DNA of 16,916 bases from Hyphomicrobiales bacterium (lineage in GTDB: Bacteria > Pseudomonadota > Alphaproteobacteria > Rhizobiales > Beijerinckiaceae). A model generated the notes under the pieces. It was not told where the DNA came from, searched no databases, and saw only the letters and a list, made by a program, of their open reading frames with translations. The position numbers were made by a program, and so were the translations under genes. Positions 1 to 7,245 of this stretch are shown here, piece after piece. The stretch's first letter is position 1, and the number at the start of each line of letters is the position of its first letter. The DNA is taken from NCBI GenBank assembly GCA_900299065.1, contig OMIJ01000251.1:1-16916 (forward strand), written 5' to 3'.

Positions 1-596
1 GCGAAATGGGCGCTGATATTGTGGTGGGTGAGGGGCAATCCCTGGGCAATGGGCTGAATTTCGGCGGTCCCTATGTTGGCCTTTTGGCAACGCGACAAGC
101 CTATGTGCGGCAAATGCCCGGGCGTTTATGCGGACAGACGATTGATGCGGATGGTCGGCGCAGTTTTGTGCTGACCTTGTCCACGCGCGAGCAACATATT
201 CGGCGCGATAAAGCCACGTCGAATATTTGCACCAATTCGGGTCTGTGCAGTCTTGCCTTTACCATCCATCTGAGTTTGCTGGGCGAGAGCGGATTGCGGC
301 GTCTGGCGCTTATCAATCATGCCAATGCCTGCAAGCTCGCAGATCTTTTGAGCACGGTGCCAAAGGTCAGTGTGATCACACACAACTTCTTCAATGAATT
401 CACCATTCGTGTGCCTGCTGATGCGGCGCAAGTGGTCAATACCATGGCGCAGCATGGCGTGCTGGCTGGCGTGCCGGTCTCGCGCCTTCTGCCTGATCAC
501 AAGCAGCTGCGTGATCTGATCATTGTGGCCAATACTGAAATCAACAGCGATGAAGATCGCGCCTGTTTTGTCGAAGCCTTACGGGCCTCACTTTAA
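1..596 (+). CDS. gcvPA: Glycine dehydrogenase (decarboxylating) subunit 1, 3' part
   Basis: This is the C-terminal ~198 residues of the alpha (N-terminal-type) half of a split glycine cleavage P protein; the reading frame is open at the left edge (codon GAA at 3-5), so the start lies outside the window. With GcvPB it decarboxylates glycine and passes the aminomethyl group to the lipoyl H protein in the cytoplasm. The fragment carries the family's glycine-rich stretch GEGQSLGNGLNFGGP near its beginning, then GRLCGQTID and the run TREQHIRRDKATSNICTN, all typical of P-protein subunit 1. The PLP-binding lysine is expected in the partner subunit, not here. The TAA stop at 594-596 lies 12 bp before gcvPB, so the two are one operon. 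Full-length relatives are about 450 residues, so a little over half of the gene is missing from view. Identification is firm. Confidence 0.95.
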   Translation, partial: EMGADIVVGEGQSLGNGLNFGGPYVGLLATRQAYVRQMPGRLCGQTIDADGRRSFVLTLSTREQHIRRDKATSNICTNSGLCSLAFTIHLSLLGESGLRRLALINHANACKLADLLSTVPKVSVITHNFFNEFTIRVPADAAQVVNTMAQHGVLAGVPVSRLLPDHKQLRDLIIVANTEINSDEDRACFVEALRASL

Positions 597-608
597 GGGG
601 GATGCAGC

Positions 609-2171
609 ATGAGCAATGCACAGGGTCGTCCCACTTCTATTGGGGATAGCAGCAAACATCATAAACCCACATTCACTGGCAATCGCGGCTTGCAGATGGA
701 AGAGCCTTTGATCTTTGAATATGGCCGCCCGGAGGTGAGCGGGGTTGATCTGGCCGAACCTGAGCCCTTCAAAATGCGGCTCAACGGTCTGCACCGACAA
801 GAGGCGATTGGTCTGCCTGGTTTGAGTGAGCCGGAGGCGATGCGTCATTATGTGCGCTTGTCGCAGAAGAATTATTCGATTGATGCGGGGCTCTATCCTT
901 TGGGCTCGTGTACGATGAAGCATAATCCAAGGCTGAATGAGGCTATGGCGCGTCTGCCCGGTTTTGCCGATGTACATCCCTTGCAGCCCTTACAAAGTGT
1001 GCAAGGTGCGCTTGAGTTGATACAGGATTTGTCACATTGGCTGATGGCACTTACCGGTATGGCAGCTGTTGCCCTGTCACCCAAGGCCGGTGCGCATGGG
1101 GAAGCCTGCGGCATGATGGCGATCAAAGCCGCCATTGCTGCGCGTGGTGAGGCCGAGACACGTAAAATTGTGCTGGTGCCTGAGTCGGCGCATGGCACAA
1201 ATCCTGCCACTGCCGCGCTGATCGGATTTACAGTGCGTGCTGTGCCAGCAGGGCCTGATGGTATTGTGAGCACGAAGGCGGTGGCAGATTTGTTGGGGCC
1301 GGATGTTGCAGCCATCATGCTGACCAATCCAAATACTTGCGGCTTGTTTGAGCGCGAGATCATTGAGATTGCGCAAAAGGTGCATGAGGCTGGCGCTTAT
1401 TTCTATTGCGATGGCGCTAATTTCAATGCGCTGGTTGGCAAGGTGCGCCCGGGGGATCTGGGTGTGGATGCCATGCATATTAATCTGCACAAGACTTTCT
1501 CAACGCCGCATGGCGGGGGCGGGCCAGGCGCAGGACCTGTGGTGTTATCTCAGCGGCTTGCTGCCTTTGCACCTGTGCCATTTGTGCGAGCTGATTCCGA
1601 TGGTTTGCATCTTGTCGAAGATGCTAGAGGGACACAGGCCTTTGGTCGCATGACGGCCTTTCATGGTCAGATGGGCATGTTTGTGCGCGCTTTGAGTTAT
1701 ATTCTCTCGCATGGCGCGGATGGTTTGCAGCAGGCCTGTGAGGATGCTGTGCTCAATGCCAATTACATCAAAGCCTGTCTCAGTGATGTCATGTCCATGC
1801 CCTTTGGTGAGCGCCATTGCCTGCATGAGGTGCTCTTTGATGATGAATGGCTGAAGGGCACAGGGCTGACGACCCTCGATTTTGCCAAGGCGATGATTGA
1901 TGAGGGCTATCATCCCATGACGGTGTATTTTCCGCTGGTGGTGCATGGCGCCATGTTGATCGAGCCTACGGAAACAGAATCTCTCGCCTCGCTCAATCTG
2001 TTCATTGCCACTTTGCGCGATCTTGCCTTTGCGGCGAAAAATGGTGAGCAGGATCGCTTCATTTCAGCGCCCCATTATGCGCCACGCCGTCGTCTGGATG
2101 AGACGGGAGCGGCACGCAATCCCGTTTTGCGCTGGTCGCCGCCCAAAGCACTGACAGGCGAAAGGGTTTAA
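609..2171 (+). CDS. gcvPB: Glycine dehydrogenase (decarboxylating) subunit 2
   Basis: The PLP-carrying half of the split glycine decarboxylase, 520 residues, the usual length for this subunit. The PLP-binding lysine is Lys295 in NLHKTFSTPHGGGGPG, identical in layout to the motif of fused P proteins. Other family marks are YPLGSCTMKHNPR (96-108), GAHGE (161-165), ESAHGTNPA (192-200), TNPNTCGLFE (239-248) and CDGANFNA (267-274). The ATG at 609 is preceded by AAGGGGG at 595-601, which overlaps the gcvPA stop codon and has a 7-nt spacer, so translation is probably coupled to gcvPA. The rest of the system (gcvT, gcvH) is not in the part visible and probably lies upstream. Fused GcvP is the alternative architecture in other alphaproteobacteria; here the split is real, because there is a clean stop and a new ribosome site between the halves. 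Confidence 0.97.
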   Translation: MSNAQGRPTSIGDSSKHHKPTFTGNRGLQMEEPLIFEYGRPEVSGVDLAEPEPFKMRLNGLHRQEAIGLPGLSEPEAMRHYVRLSQKNYSIDAGLYPLGSCTMKHNPRLNEAMARLPGFADVHPLQPLQSVQGALELIQDLSHWLMALTGMAAVALSPKAGAHGEACGMMAIKAAIAARGEAETRKIVLVPESAHGTNPATAALIGFTVRAVPAGPDGIVSTKAVADLLGPDVAAIMLTNPNTCGLFEREIIEIAQKVHEAGAYFYCDGANFNALVGKVRPGDLGVDAMHINLHKTFSTPHGGGGPGAGPVVLSQRLAAFAPVPFVRADSDGLHLVEDARGTQAFGRMTAFHGQMGMFVRALSYILSHGADGLQQACEDAVLNANYIKACLSDVMSMPFGERHCLHEVLFDDEWLKGTGLTTLDFAKAMIDEGYHPMTVYFPLVVHGAMLIEPTETESLASLNLFIATLRDLAFAAKNGEQDRFISAPHYAPRRRLDETGAARNPVLRWSPPKALTGERV

Positions 2172-2184
2172 ATGCGCTAGAGCT

Positions 2185-2220
2185 GAGGCATTCGCCCATA
2201 GGTTTATGGGTGAGGGCCTC
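2185..2220. terminator. Possible stem-loop between convergent gcvPB and trmL
   Basis: An imperfect hairpin: GAGGC (2185-2189) pairs with GCCTC (2216-2220) and CCCATA (2195-2200) pairs with TATGGG (2205-2210), with an internal mismatch of about five bases on each side and a GGTT loop. It sits 13 bp after the gcvPB stop and overlaps the last codons of trmL. The placement between convergent 3' ends suits a transcription end, but there is no T-tract on either side, so this is only a candidate. Confidence 0.3.
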
Positions 2221-2689
2221 TGATCTGGCGGAGCGCCTCGCCCATCACCATAGCTGCCGAAATGGCGACATTGAGCGAGCGTAGCCCCGCCTCAACTGGG
2301 ATGAGGATGCGCTCATCTGCCGCCTGATGCACTTCTTCGGGGACCCCAGCCGATTCGCGCCCAACCATGAGAATATCGCCGGGCTGATAGGCAAATTGCG
2401 TATAGGTCAGGCTGGCCTTGGTGGAGAGTAGAATCAGCCTAGCCCCGCCAGTTCGGGTGCGTTGATCTTGCCGCCAATCCTCAAAGGCCCGCCATGACAT
2501 ATGGCGCTCCAGGGGCACATGATCGAGATAATCCATGCCGGAGCGGCGAAAATGGCGGTCGGAAATGGGAAAACCCGCCGGTTCTATGATGGCAGCGGCC
2601 AATCCCAGGCAGGCGCAGGTGCGAAGCATGGTTCCGGTGTTTTGCGGAATATCGGGCTGGTAAAGAGCAAGGGTCAGGGGGTGAGCCAT
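2204..2689 (-). CDS. trmL: tRNA (cytidine(34)-2'-O)-methyltransferase, TrmL/SPOUT family
   Basis: A 161-residue SPOUT methyltransferase of the TrmL type, which 2'-O-methylates the wobble nucleotide of certain leucine tRNAs using S-adenosylmethionine. The length matches the family (about 155-160). Visible motifs: ALYQPDIPQNTG (8-19, the family's opening strand and Asn-Thr-Gly), IIEPAGF (34-40), RRSGMDY (48-54), and the knot that binds AdoMet, with MVGRESAGVP (108-117), then IPVEAGLRSLNVAISAA (130-146). The ATG start fits the family N-terminus, but the purine-rich GGGAGGA (complement of 2691-2697) sits only about one base upstream, unusually close. Transcribed away from petABC and convergent with gcvPB. 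A trmL-type gene next to petABC is frequent in alphaproteobacteria; no functional link is implied. Confidence 0.93.
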   Translation of the reverse strand: MAHPLTLALYQPDIPQNTGTMLRTCACLGLAAAIIEPAGFPISDRHFRRSGMDYLDHVPLERHMSWRAFEDWRQDQRTRTGGARLILLSTKASLTYTQFAYQPGDILMVGRESAGVPEEVHQAADERILIPVEAGLRSLNVAISAAMVMGEALRQIRGPHP

Positions 2690-3002
2690 GTCCTCCCTTA
2701 GCGGATTTTGCGTCCACCCGCCAATCAGGCCAATGACAGACTTAGGGCAAAGTCCTCATTTTACATCTTTCCGACTATGGACAAGCGCCGCGAAGGGTGC
2801 GAAATAGCCCGCGCTTGAAGCAGGCTTGGATCGGCTGGTTGGACGCATGCGTCGTCCCGGCGGGTTGAGCCAAATGCGGCACAAGATCGCTCATCAAAGG
2901 CTAATGGTGAACTGGTGATCGTCGAAGGTCATTAGGCTACTTGAAACAGAACAATTTGTTCTGCCAGCCTTTGAAGCGCCAGGATAGAATTAGGAGCTCA
3001 TT
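2690..3002. promoter_or_regulatory. Divergent intergenic region of trmL and petABC (313 bp)
   Basis: No convincing gene lies here; the longest start-to-stop readings are a few dozen codons without family resemblance. It must hold the promoters of both trmL (leftward) and petABC (rightward). I could not pick a confident -35/-10 pair for either. Two perfect palindromes stand out: a 12-mer at 2842-2853 and a 17-bp one at 2947-2963, listed separately. A good ribosome binding site, AGGAG at 2992-2996, serves petA. Confidence 0.5.
2947..2963. promoter_or_regulatory. 17-bp perfect palindrome upstream of petA, candidate operator
   Basis: CAGAACAA-T-TTGTTCTG: two 8-base arms that are exact reverse complements around a single central T, ending 39 bp before the petA start codon. 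Size and symmetry are those of a dimeric repressor or activator site. It is not an Fnr/FixK box (TTGAT-N4-ATCAA) and not the alphaproteobacterial LexA box (GTTC direct repeat). It could instead form a hairpin in the petA leader. The binding protein is unknown. Confidence 0.4.
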
Positions 3003-3521
3003 GTGGCAGCTGCAACGACCACGGAACCGACCCGCCGGGATATGTTATTCATCGCCAATGGAGCTGTTGCGGCCGTTGGTGTGGGTGCAATCGCCTGGCC
3101 TTTGATCAGCCAGATGAATCCCGATGCCTCGACACTCGCGCTCGCCTCGACGGAAGTGGATATTTCTTCGATTGCCGAAGGCGGCATTTTGACAGTGAAA
3201 TGGCGCGGCAAGCCGGTTTTCGTGCGCCATCGCACGAAGAAGGAAATTGAAGAGGCCGCCAGCGTGAAAGCTGCTGACATGCCTGACCCGCAATCAGATG
3301 CGGCGCGCGTCAAAAAGCCCGAATGGCTGGTCGTCGTTGGCGTGTGCACACATTTGGGCTGCGTGCCTTTGGGTCATTCTGGCGATTATGATGGCTGGTT
3401 CTGCCCCTGCCATGGCTCGGTCTATGATACGTCGGGACGCATTCGCAAAGGCCCTGCGCCGCGCAATCTCGAAGTGCCCGCCTATACTTTCATCTCCGAC
3501 ACCAAATTGCAGATCGGCTAA
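3003..3521 (+). CDS. petA: Ubiquinol-cytochrome c reductase iron-sulfur (Rieske) subunit
   Basis: The Rieske protein of the cytochrome bc1 complex, 172 residues, normal for alphaproteobacteria. It carries electrons from ubiquinol at the Qo site to cytochrome c1, with its cluster domain on the periplasmic side. The N-terminus has a twin-arginine motif (TRRDML, Arg11-Arg12) followed by one hydrophobic segment (about 15-36), which acts as Tat signal and membrane anchor. The [2Fe-2S] ligands are Cys115 and His117 in CTHLGC and Cys134 and His137 in CPCHGS; Cys120 and Cys136 form the stabilising disulfide. The GTG start is chosen because AGGAG lies 6 nt upstream and because it leaves the Tat motif in its usual place. 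First gene of petABC, 47 bp before petB. Confidence 0.97.
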   Translation: MAAATTTEPTRRDMLFIANGAVAAVGVGAIAWPLISQMNPDASTLALASTEVDISSIAEGGILTVKWRGKPVFVRHRTKKEIEEAASVKAADMPDPQSDAARVKKPEWLVVVGVCTHLGCVPLGHSGDYDGWFCPCHGSVYDTSGRIRKGPAPRNLEVPAYTFISDTKLQIG

Positions 3522-3568
3522 TCATCATCGGCTGATCGCCTCCCATCCCTACGAATCGAGACGAACAC

Positions 3569-4819
3569 ATGAGTGGACATTCGACATACGTACCCAAGAG
3601 CGCCCTGGGGCGCTGGTTTGAGAGCCGCCTCCCTATAATGGGACTGATCCATGGCTCATTCGTGGTCTATCCGGTGCCGCGCAATCTGAATTATTTCTGG
3701 ACCTTTGGCGGCATTCTCAGCTTCATGCTGGTGTGTCAGATCGTCACCGGCGTTGTTCTGGCCATGCACTATACTGCGCATGTCGATTATGCCTTTGCCT
3801 CGGTCGAATACATTATGCGCGATGTGAATTGGGGATGGGTCATTCGCTATACCCATGCCAATGGCGCATCGATGTTCTTCATCGCTGTCTATCTGCACAT
3901 GCTGCGCGGCCTCTATTACGGGTCGTACAAAGCCCCTCGTGAAGTTTTGTGGATTCTGGGCGTGATCATCTATCTGTTGATGATGGCAACAGGCTTTATG
4001 GGCTATGTGCTGCCCTGGGGACAGATGAGCTTCTGGGGTGCGACAGTCATCACCAATCTGTTCTCGGCCATTCCTTTGGTGGGCGATGCGATCACCACTT
4101 GGTTGTGGGGCGGTTATTCGGTTGATAATCCGACCCTGAACCGCTTTTTCTCGCTGCATTACCTGCTGCCCTTCATGATTGCGGCCGTGGTCGCACTGCA
4201 TGTCTGGGCGCTACATGTCACGGGCCAGAACAATCCTGCCGGCGTTGAAGTGAAGAATGTTGAGCGTGATACGCTGCCCTTCACGCCCTATGCGACAGTG
4301 AAGGATGGCTTTGCGCTTGTCTGCTTCCTGATCTTCTTCTCGTGGTTCGTCTTTTATTCGCCCAATTATCTGGGCCATGCAGACAATTACATTGAAGCCA
4401 ATCCGCTGGTGACCCCCGCGCATATTGTTCCCGAATGGTATTATCTGCCCTTCTACGCCATTCTGCGCGCCATTCCCTCCAAGCTGGGCGGTGTGGTTGC
4501 GATGTTTGGCGCGATTGTCATTCTGGCTTTCTTGCCCTGGCTCGATACATCGCGGGTGAAGTCGGCGGCCTTCCGTCCGCTGTATAAATTCTTCTTCTGG
4601 GTCTTTGTTGCCGCTTGTCTGGGTCTTGGCTATCTGGGTTCGCAGCCGCCAGATGGGGGCTATGTAATAGCAGCGCGTTTGCTTACGCTGTATTACTTCG
4701 GCTTCTTTATCATCATCATGCCTTTGCTAGGTTTGTTTGAGACGCCAAAGCCGGTTCCAGCTTCCATTGCTGATGCTGTGCTGGCCAAGAACAACTCTCA
4801 TGCGCAAGCGCATTCGTAA
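3569..4819 (+). CDS. petB: Cytochrome b subunit of the bc1 complex
   Basis: Integral membrane cytochrome b, 416 residues, holding both quinone sites of the bc1 complex. The four haem ligands are in place with the expected 14-residue spacing in each pair: His96 (RYTHANGAS) and His110 (YLHMLRG), His197 (SLHYLLPF) and His211 (ALHVW). The Qo-site PEWY motif is at 288-291. Hydrophobic segments fit the eight-helix family pattern, the last one at about 373-390, followed by a short polar tail ending in an Ala/His-rich stretch. The gene ends in a true TAA at 4817-4819 and petC starts 19 bp later, so b and c1 are made separately, unlike the fbcH fusion polyprotein known from Bradyrhizobium. The ribosome site before the ATG is weak, suggesting expression depends on the operon transcript. 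Confidence 0.98.
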   Translation: MSGHSTYVPKSALGRWFESRLPIMGLIHGSFVVYPVPRNLNYFWTFGGILSFMLVCQIVTGVVLAMHYTAHVDYAFASVEYIMRDVNWGWVIRYTHANGASMFFIAVYLHMLRGLYYGSYKAPREVLWILGVIIYLLMMATGFMGYVLPWGQMSFWGATVITNLFSAIPLVGDAITTWLWGGYSVDNPTLNRFFSLHYLLPFMIAAVVALHVWALHVTGQNNPAGVEVKNVERDTLPFTPYATVKDGFALVCFLIFFSWFVFYSPNYLGHADNYIEANPLVTPAHIVPEWYYLPFYAILRAIPSKLGGVVAMFGAIVILAFLPWLDTSRVKSAAFRPLYKFFFWVFVAACLGLGYLGSQPPDGGYVIAARLLTLYYFGFFIIIMPLLGLFETPKPVPASIADAVLAKNNSHAQAHS

Positions 4820-4825
4820 GCTGAC

Positions 4826-4830
4826 GAGGA
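4826..4830 (+). promoter_or_regulatory. Ribosome binding site that fixes the petC start
   Basis: GAGGA lies 8 nt before the ATG at 4839 but only 2 nt before an in-frame ATG at 4833, so 4839 is preferred. The frame is open back into petB (to 4737), but those codons overlap petB and do not belong to petC. Confidence 0.6.
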
Positions 4831-4838
4831 TAATGATT

Positions 4839-5657
4839 ATGGTTCAACCCAAGAAAATCCTTCTGTCAGCCGCTCTTGTTTTGGGGCTCGCAGGCATTGC
4901 CGATTTTGCTATCGCAGCTGATGCTCACGCGCCCGCTCCCGAGCGTCAGAGCTGGTCTTTTGCCGGCCCATTTGGCTCATTTGATCAGGCGCAATTGCAG
5001 CGCGGCTTCAAGATCTATCGTGAGGTCTGTGCCAATTGCCATGGTCTATCGAAAATTGCTTTCCGCAATTTGGCTGAAGAGGGTGGTCCGGGCTTTTCCG
5101 AAGCACAGGTTAAAGCTCTTGCGGCAGAATATAAAATCAAAGACGGTCCCAATGATCAGGGCGAAATGTTCGAACGCGCCGGACGCGCATCGGATCGTTT
5201 CCCCTCACCCTTCCCCAATCCGGAGACGGCAAGAGCCTCTTTGGGGGCCGTGCCTCCCGATATGTCTTTGCTGGCCAAAGCGCGCTCCTATTCGCGCGGC
5301 TTTCCGCTCTTCCTGATTGATCCGATCATCCAATATCAAGAGCATGGCGTGGATTATATTTACGCTTTGCTGAATGGCTATTCCAAGAAGGATGATGCCA
5401 ATTGGAATGATTATTTCCCCGGCAACAAGATCGGCATGCCCAATCCGCTTGCCGATGGTCAGGTGGAATATACCGACGGCACGCCCGCAACTGTTAAGCA
5501 ATATGCCAAAGATGTCTCTGCCTTTTTGATGTGGGCCGCAGAGCCCAAATTGGAAACGCGTAAAAAGACCGGCTTTCGCGTGATTGCTTTCCTGATCCTT
5601 CTGGCGGGCCTGACCTATTTCACCAAGAAGAAGATCTGGGCCAATGTGGCCCATTGA
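4839..5657 (+). CDS. petC: Cytochrome c1 subunit of the bc1 complex
   Basis: Membrane-anchored periplasmic c-type cytochrome, 272 residues with this start, which takes electrons from the Rieske cluster and hands them to a soluble or membrane cytochrome c. A Sec signal peptide (KK at 5-6, hydrophobic core to about 25, likely cleavage after the Ala-rich AIAA near 27) precedes the mature domain. The covalent haem site is CANCH (64-68). The sixth ligand is probably Met200 in NKIGMPNPL, a motif conserved in cytochrome c1. A C-terminal transmembrane helix at about 246-262 is followed by a basic tail that stays in the cytoplasm. Third gene of the operon, followed by a strong terminator. No sign of fusion to petB. 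Confidence 0.97.
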   Translation: MVQPKKILLSAALVLGLAGIADFAIAADAHAPAPERQSWSFAGPFGSFDQAQLQRGFKIYREVCANCHGLSKIAFRNLAEEGGPGFSEAQVKALAAEYKIKDGPNDQGEMFERAGRASDRFPSPFPNPETARASLGAVPPDMSLLAKARSYSRGFPLFLIDPIIQYQEHGVDYIYALLNGYSKKDDANWNDYFPGNKIGMPNPLADGQVEYTDGTPATVKQYAKDVSAFLMWAAEPKLETRKKTGFRVIAFLILLAGLTYFTKKKIWANVAH

Positions 5658-5704
5658 TCTGAGGTCGGTTTATTTCGATCAGAGATGATCATGCAGATAG
5701 ATAG

Positions 5705-5730
5705 AAAAGGCCCCGTGACGGGGCCTTTTT
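5705..5730. terminator. Bidirectional intrinsic terminator after petABC and aatA
   Basis: A perfect 11-bp stem, AAAAGGCCCCG at 5705-5715 and CGGGGCCTTTT at 5719-5729, closed by a TGA loop. The right arm ends in five Ts, and the left arm starts with four As, so it can work in both directions. It lies 47 bp after the petC stop and 46 bp beyond the stop of the leftward aminotransferase gene. Confidence 0.9.
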
Positions 5731-5775
5731 GTTTGCCTGGCTTTGCGCACAGATCTGTGAGCTTAGATCTAGTGC

Positions 5776-6978
5776 TCAGATCAGGCTTGCGGTGAAGCGC
5801 TGGATCTTCTCGCAAGCATCGGTGAGTTGCTTGGTTGAGGCTGCATAAGAGACGCGGAAATTCGGACCTTGTCCGAAGGCCGAACCATGAACGACCGCAA
5901 CGCCCTCTTGCTCCAGCAATTCATTGATGAAGTCTTCATCTGTGGCAATGACCTTGCCGCTCTGTGTCTTCTTGCCTAATGCCTGTTGCACGGAGGGATA
6001 GACATAGAAAGCGCCTTCCGGCATCGGGCATTGAATATATTTGGCCTGATTGAGCATGGAGACGACGAGATTGCGGCGCTCTTCAAACGCCTTGCGGAAG
6101 CGCGGCAAATGATCCTGCGGGCCATTGAGGGCTTCCACGGCAGCCCATTGGGCAATGGTGCAGGCACCTGATGTCTGCTGACCTTGCAGCAAATCCATAG
6201 CCTTGATCAATTGTGCCGGGCCTGCGGCATAGCCGATGCGCCAGCCTGTCATGGCATAGGATTTTGACACGCCATTGAGCGTGAGTGTGCGGTCAAAAAG
6301 ATTGGGCTCCACCTGCACAGGCGTGGTGAAGACGAAATCACCATAGACGAGGTGTTCATACATATCGTCAGTGAGCACCCAGACATGGGGATGGCGCATC
6401 AACACGTCTGTGAGCGCCTTGAGTTCAGCGCGTGTATAGGCGGCCCCGGTGGGGTTGGAAGGGGAGTTCAGAATCACCCATTTGGTCTTTTTGGTGATGG
6501 CGCGCTCCAGAGCCTCAGGGCGCAGTTTGAAGCCATCTTCCAGGCGTGTACCAATCGGCACAGGCGTGCCGCCGCATAATTGCACCATATCGGGATAGGA
6601 GACCCAATAGGGGGCGGGAATGATCACTTCATCGCCCGGGTTCATGGTCGCCATAAAGGCATTGAACAGGATCTGCTTGCCGCCTGTGCCAACAATCGTA
6701 TCAGCGGCTTTATAATCGAGGCCGTTCTCGCGCTTGAATTTGGCCGCAATGGCTTCGCGTAGCGGGACAATGCGCAGCACGGGAGGATATTTGGTCTCGC
6801 CCCGCTCAATAGCGGCAATAGCTGCCTTTTTGATGTGATCGGGCGTATCAAAATCAGGCTCGCCAACAGACAGGCTGATGATATCGCGTCCGGCGTTTTT
6901 CAGATCGCGGGCCTTTTGGGTCGCAACCATGGTCGCGGAAGGCTTCACGCTGAGGATGACGTCGGAAATGAAGGCCAT
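5776..6978 (-). CDS. aatA: Aspartate-type aminotransferase (class I, subfamily Ib)
   Basis: A 400-residue fold-type I PLP aminotransferase that moves the amino group between aspartate (and perhaps other acceptors) and 2-oxoglutarate. The N-terminus SVKPSATMVA and SVGEPDFDTP (37-46) are typical of subfamily Ib. The PLP lysine is Lys239 in GVSKSYAMTGWRIG; Asn175 (NSPSNPTG) and Asp204 (TDDMYEH) contact the cofactor; Arg375 (NFRVSYA) should bind the substrate carboxylate. Rhizobial relatives include bifunctional aspartate/prephenate aminotransferases, and sequence alone does not decide this. One oddity: residues 64-72 read YPPVLRIVP, where the family normally has a glycine (Y-x-x-V-x-G-x-P); here it is Arg69. 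The start has GGAG about 7 nt upstream. Monocistronic or behind the candidate promoter at 7042-7069. Confidence 0.93.
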   Translation of the reverse strand: MAFISDVILSVKPSATMVATQKARDLKNAGRDIISLSVGEPDFDTPDHIKKAAIAAIERGETKYPPVLRIVPLREAIAAKFKRENGLDYKAADTIVGTGGKQILFNAFMATMNPGDEVIIPAPYWVSYPDMVQLCGGTPVPIGTRLEDGFKLRPEALERAITKKTKWVILNSPSNPTGAAYTRAELKALTDVLMRHPHVWVLTDDMYEHLVYGDFVFTTPVQVEPNLFDRTLTLNGVSKSYAMTGWRIGYAAGPAQLIKAMDLLQGQQTSGACTIAQWAAVEALNGPQDHLPRFRKAFEERRNLVVSMLNQAKYIQCPMPEGAFYVYPSVQQALGKKTQSGKVIATDEDFINELLEQEGVAVVHGSAFGQGPNFRVSYAASTKQLTDACEKIQRFTASLI

Positions 6979-7041
6979 GATGGGACTCCGGCAAATGGGT
7001 CGAAGGAAAGCTGGTTGCTGCGCCTTTGGGCGCTGGCGGGA

Positions 7042-7069
7042 CCATAGTTTCCCATGCGCGGCGGGGCAA
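7042..7069 (-). promoter_or_regulatory. Candidate sigma-70 promoter for aatA
   Basis: On the minus strand TTGCCC (complement of 7064-7069) and CTATGG (complement of 7042-7047) are separated by 16 bp, close to the alphaproteobacterial housekeeping pattern TTGAC-N16/17-CTATAT. Transcription would begin near 7035, leaving a leader of roughly 55 nt. The rest of the 267-bp gap between aatA and the dihydroorotase gene shows nothing else I can name. Confidence 0.3.
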
Positions 7070-7245
7070 CCGCGAATTGCGCCTCTTTCGCCTAATCCAA
7101 CGGAATGGTTCTTGAAAACGGGGCTGCTGGCCGGGCTGTTGCGGTTTGAGCTGATATTTTGCGCTGTTGACGCGTTGAGCCGGCTGGCGGGAACTTGCAG
7201 ATCATCCCTTCACCATAAGCCGGGGCAGAGCTGCAGGGACGAGCC

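Noticed and set aside
893..1946. Several minus-strand frames within gcvPB
   Set aside because: They mirror the codon pattern of gcvPB on the other strand; GcvPB is complete and has all its motifs.
2848..2919. Short frame of about 23 codons in the trmL-petA gap
   Set aside because: No ribosome site and no sign of conservation; too short to support.
3656..4201. Long open frame on the minus strand inside petB (181 codons)
   Set aside because: It is antisense to a gene with every cytochrome b motif in place; the translation is rich in His and Gln and resembles no family.
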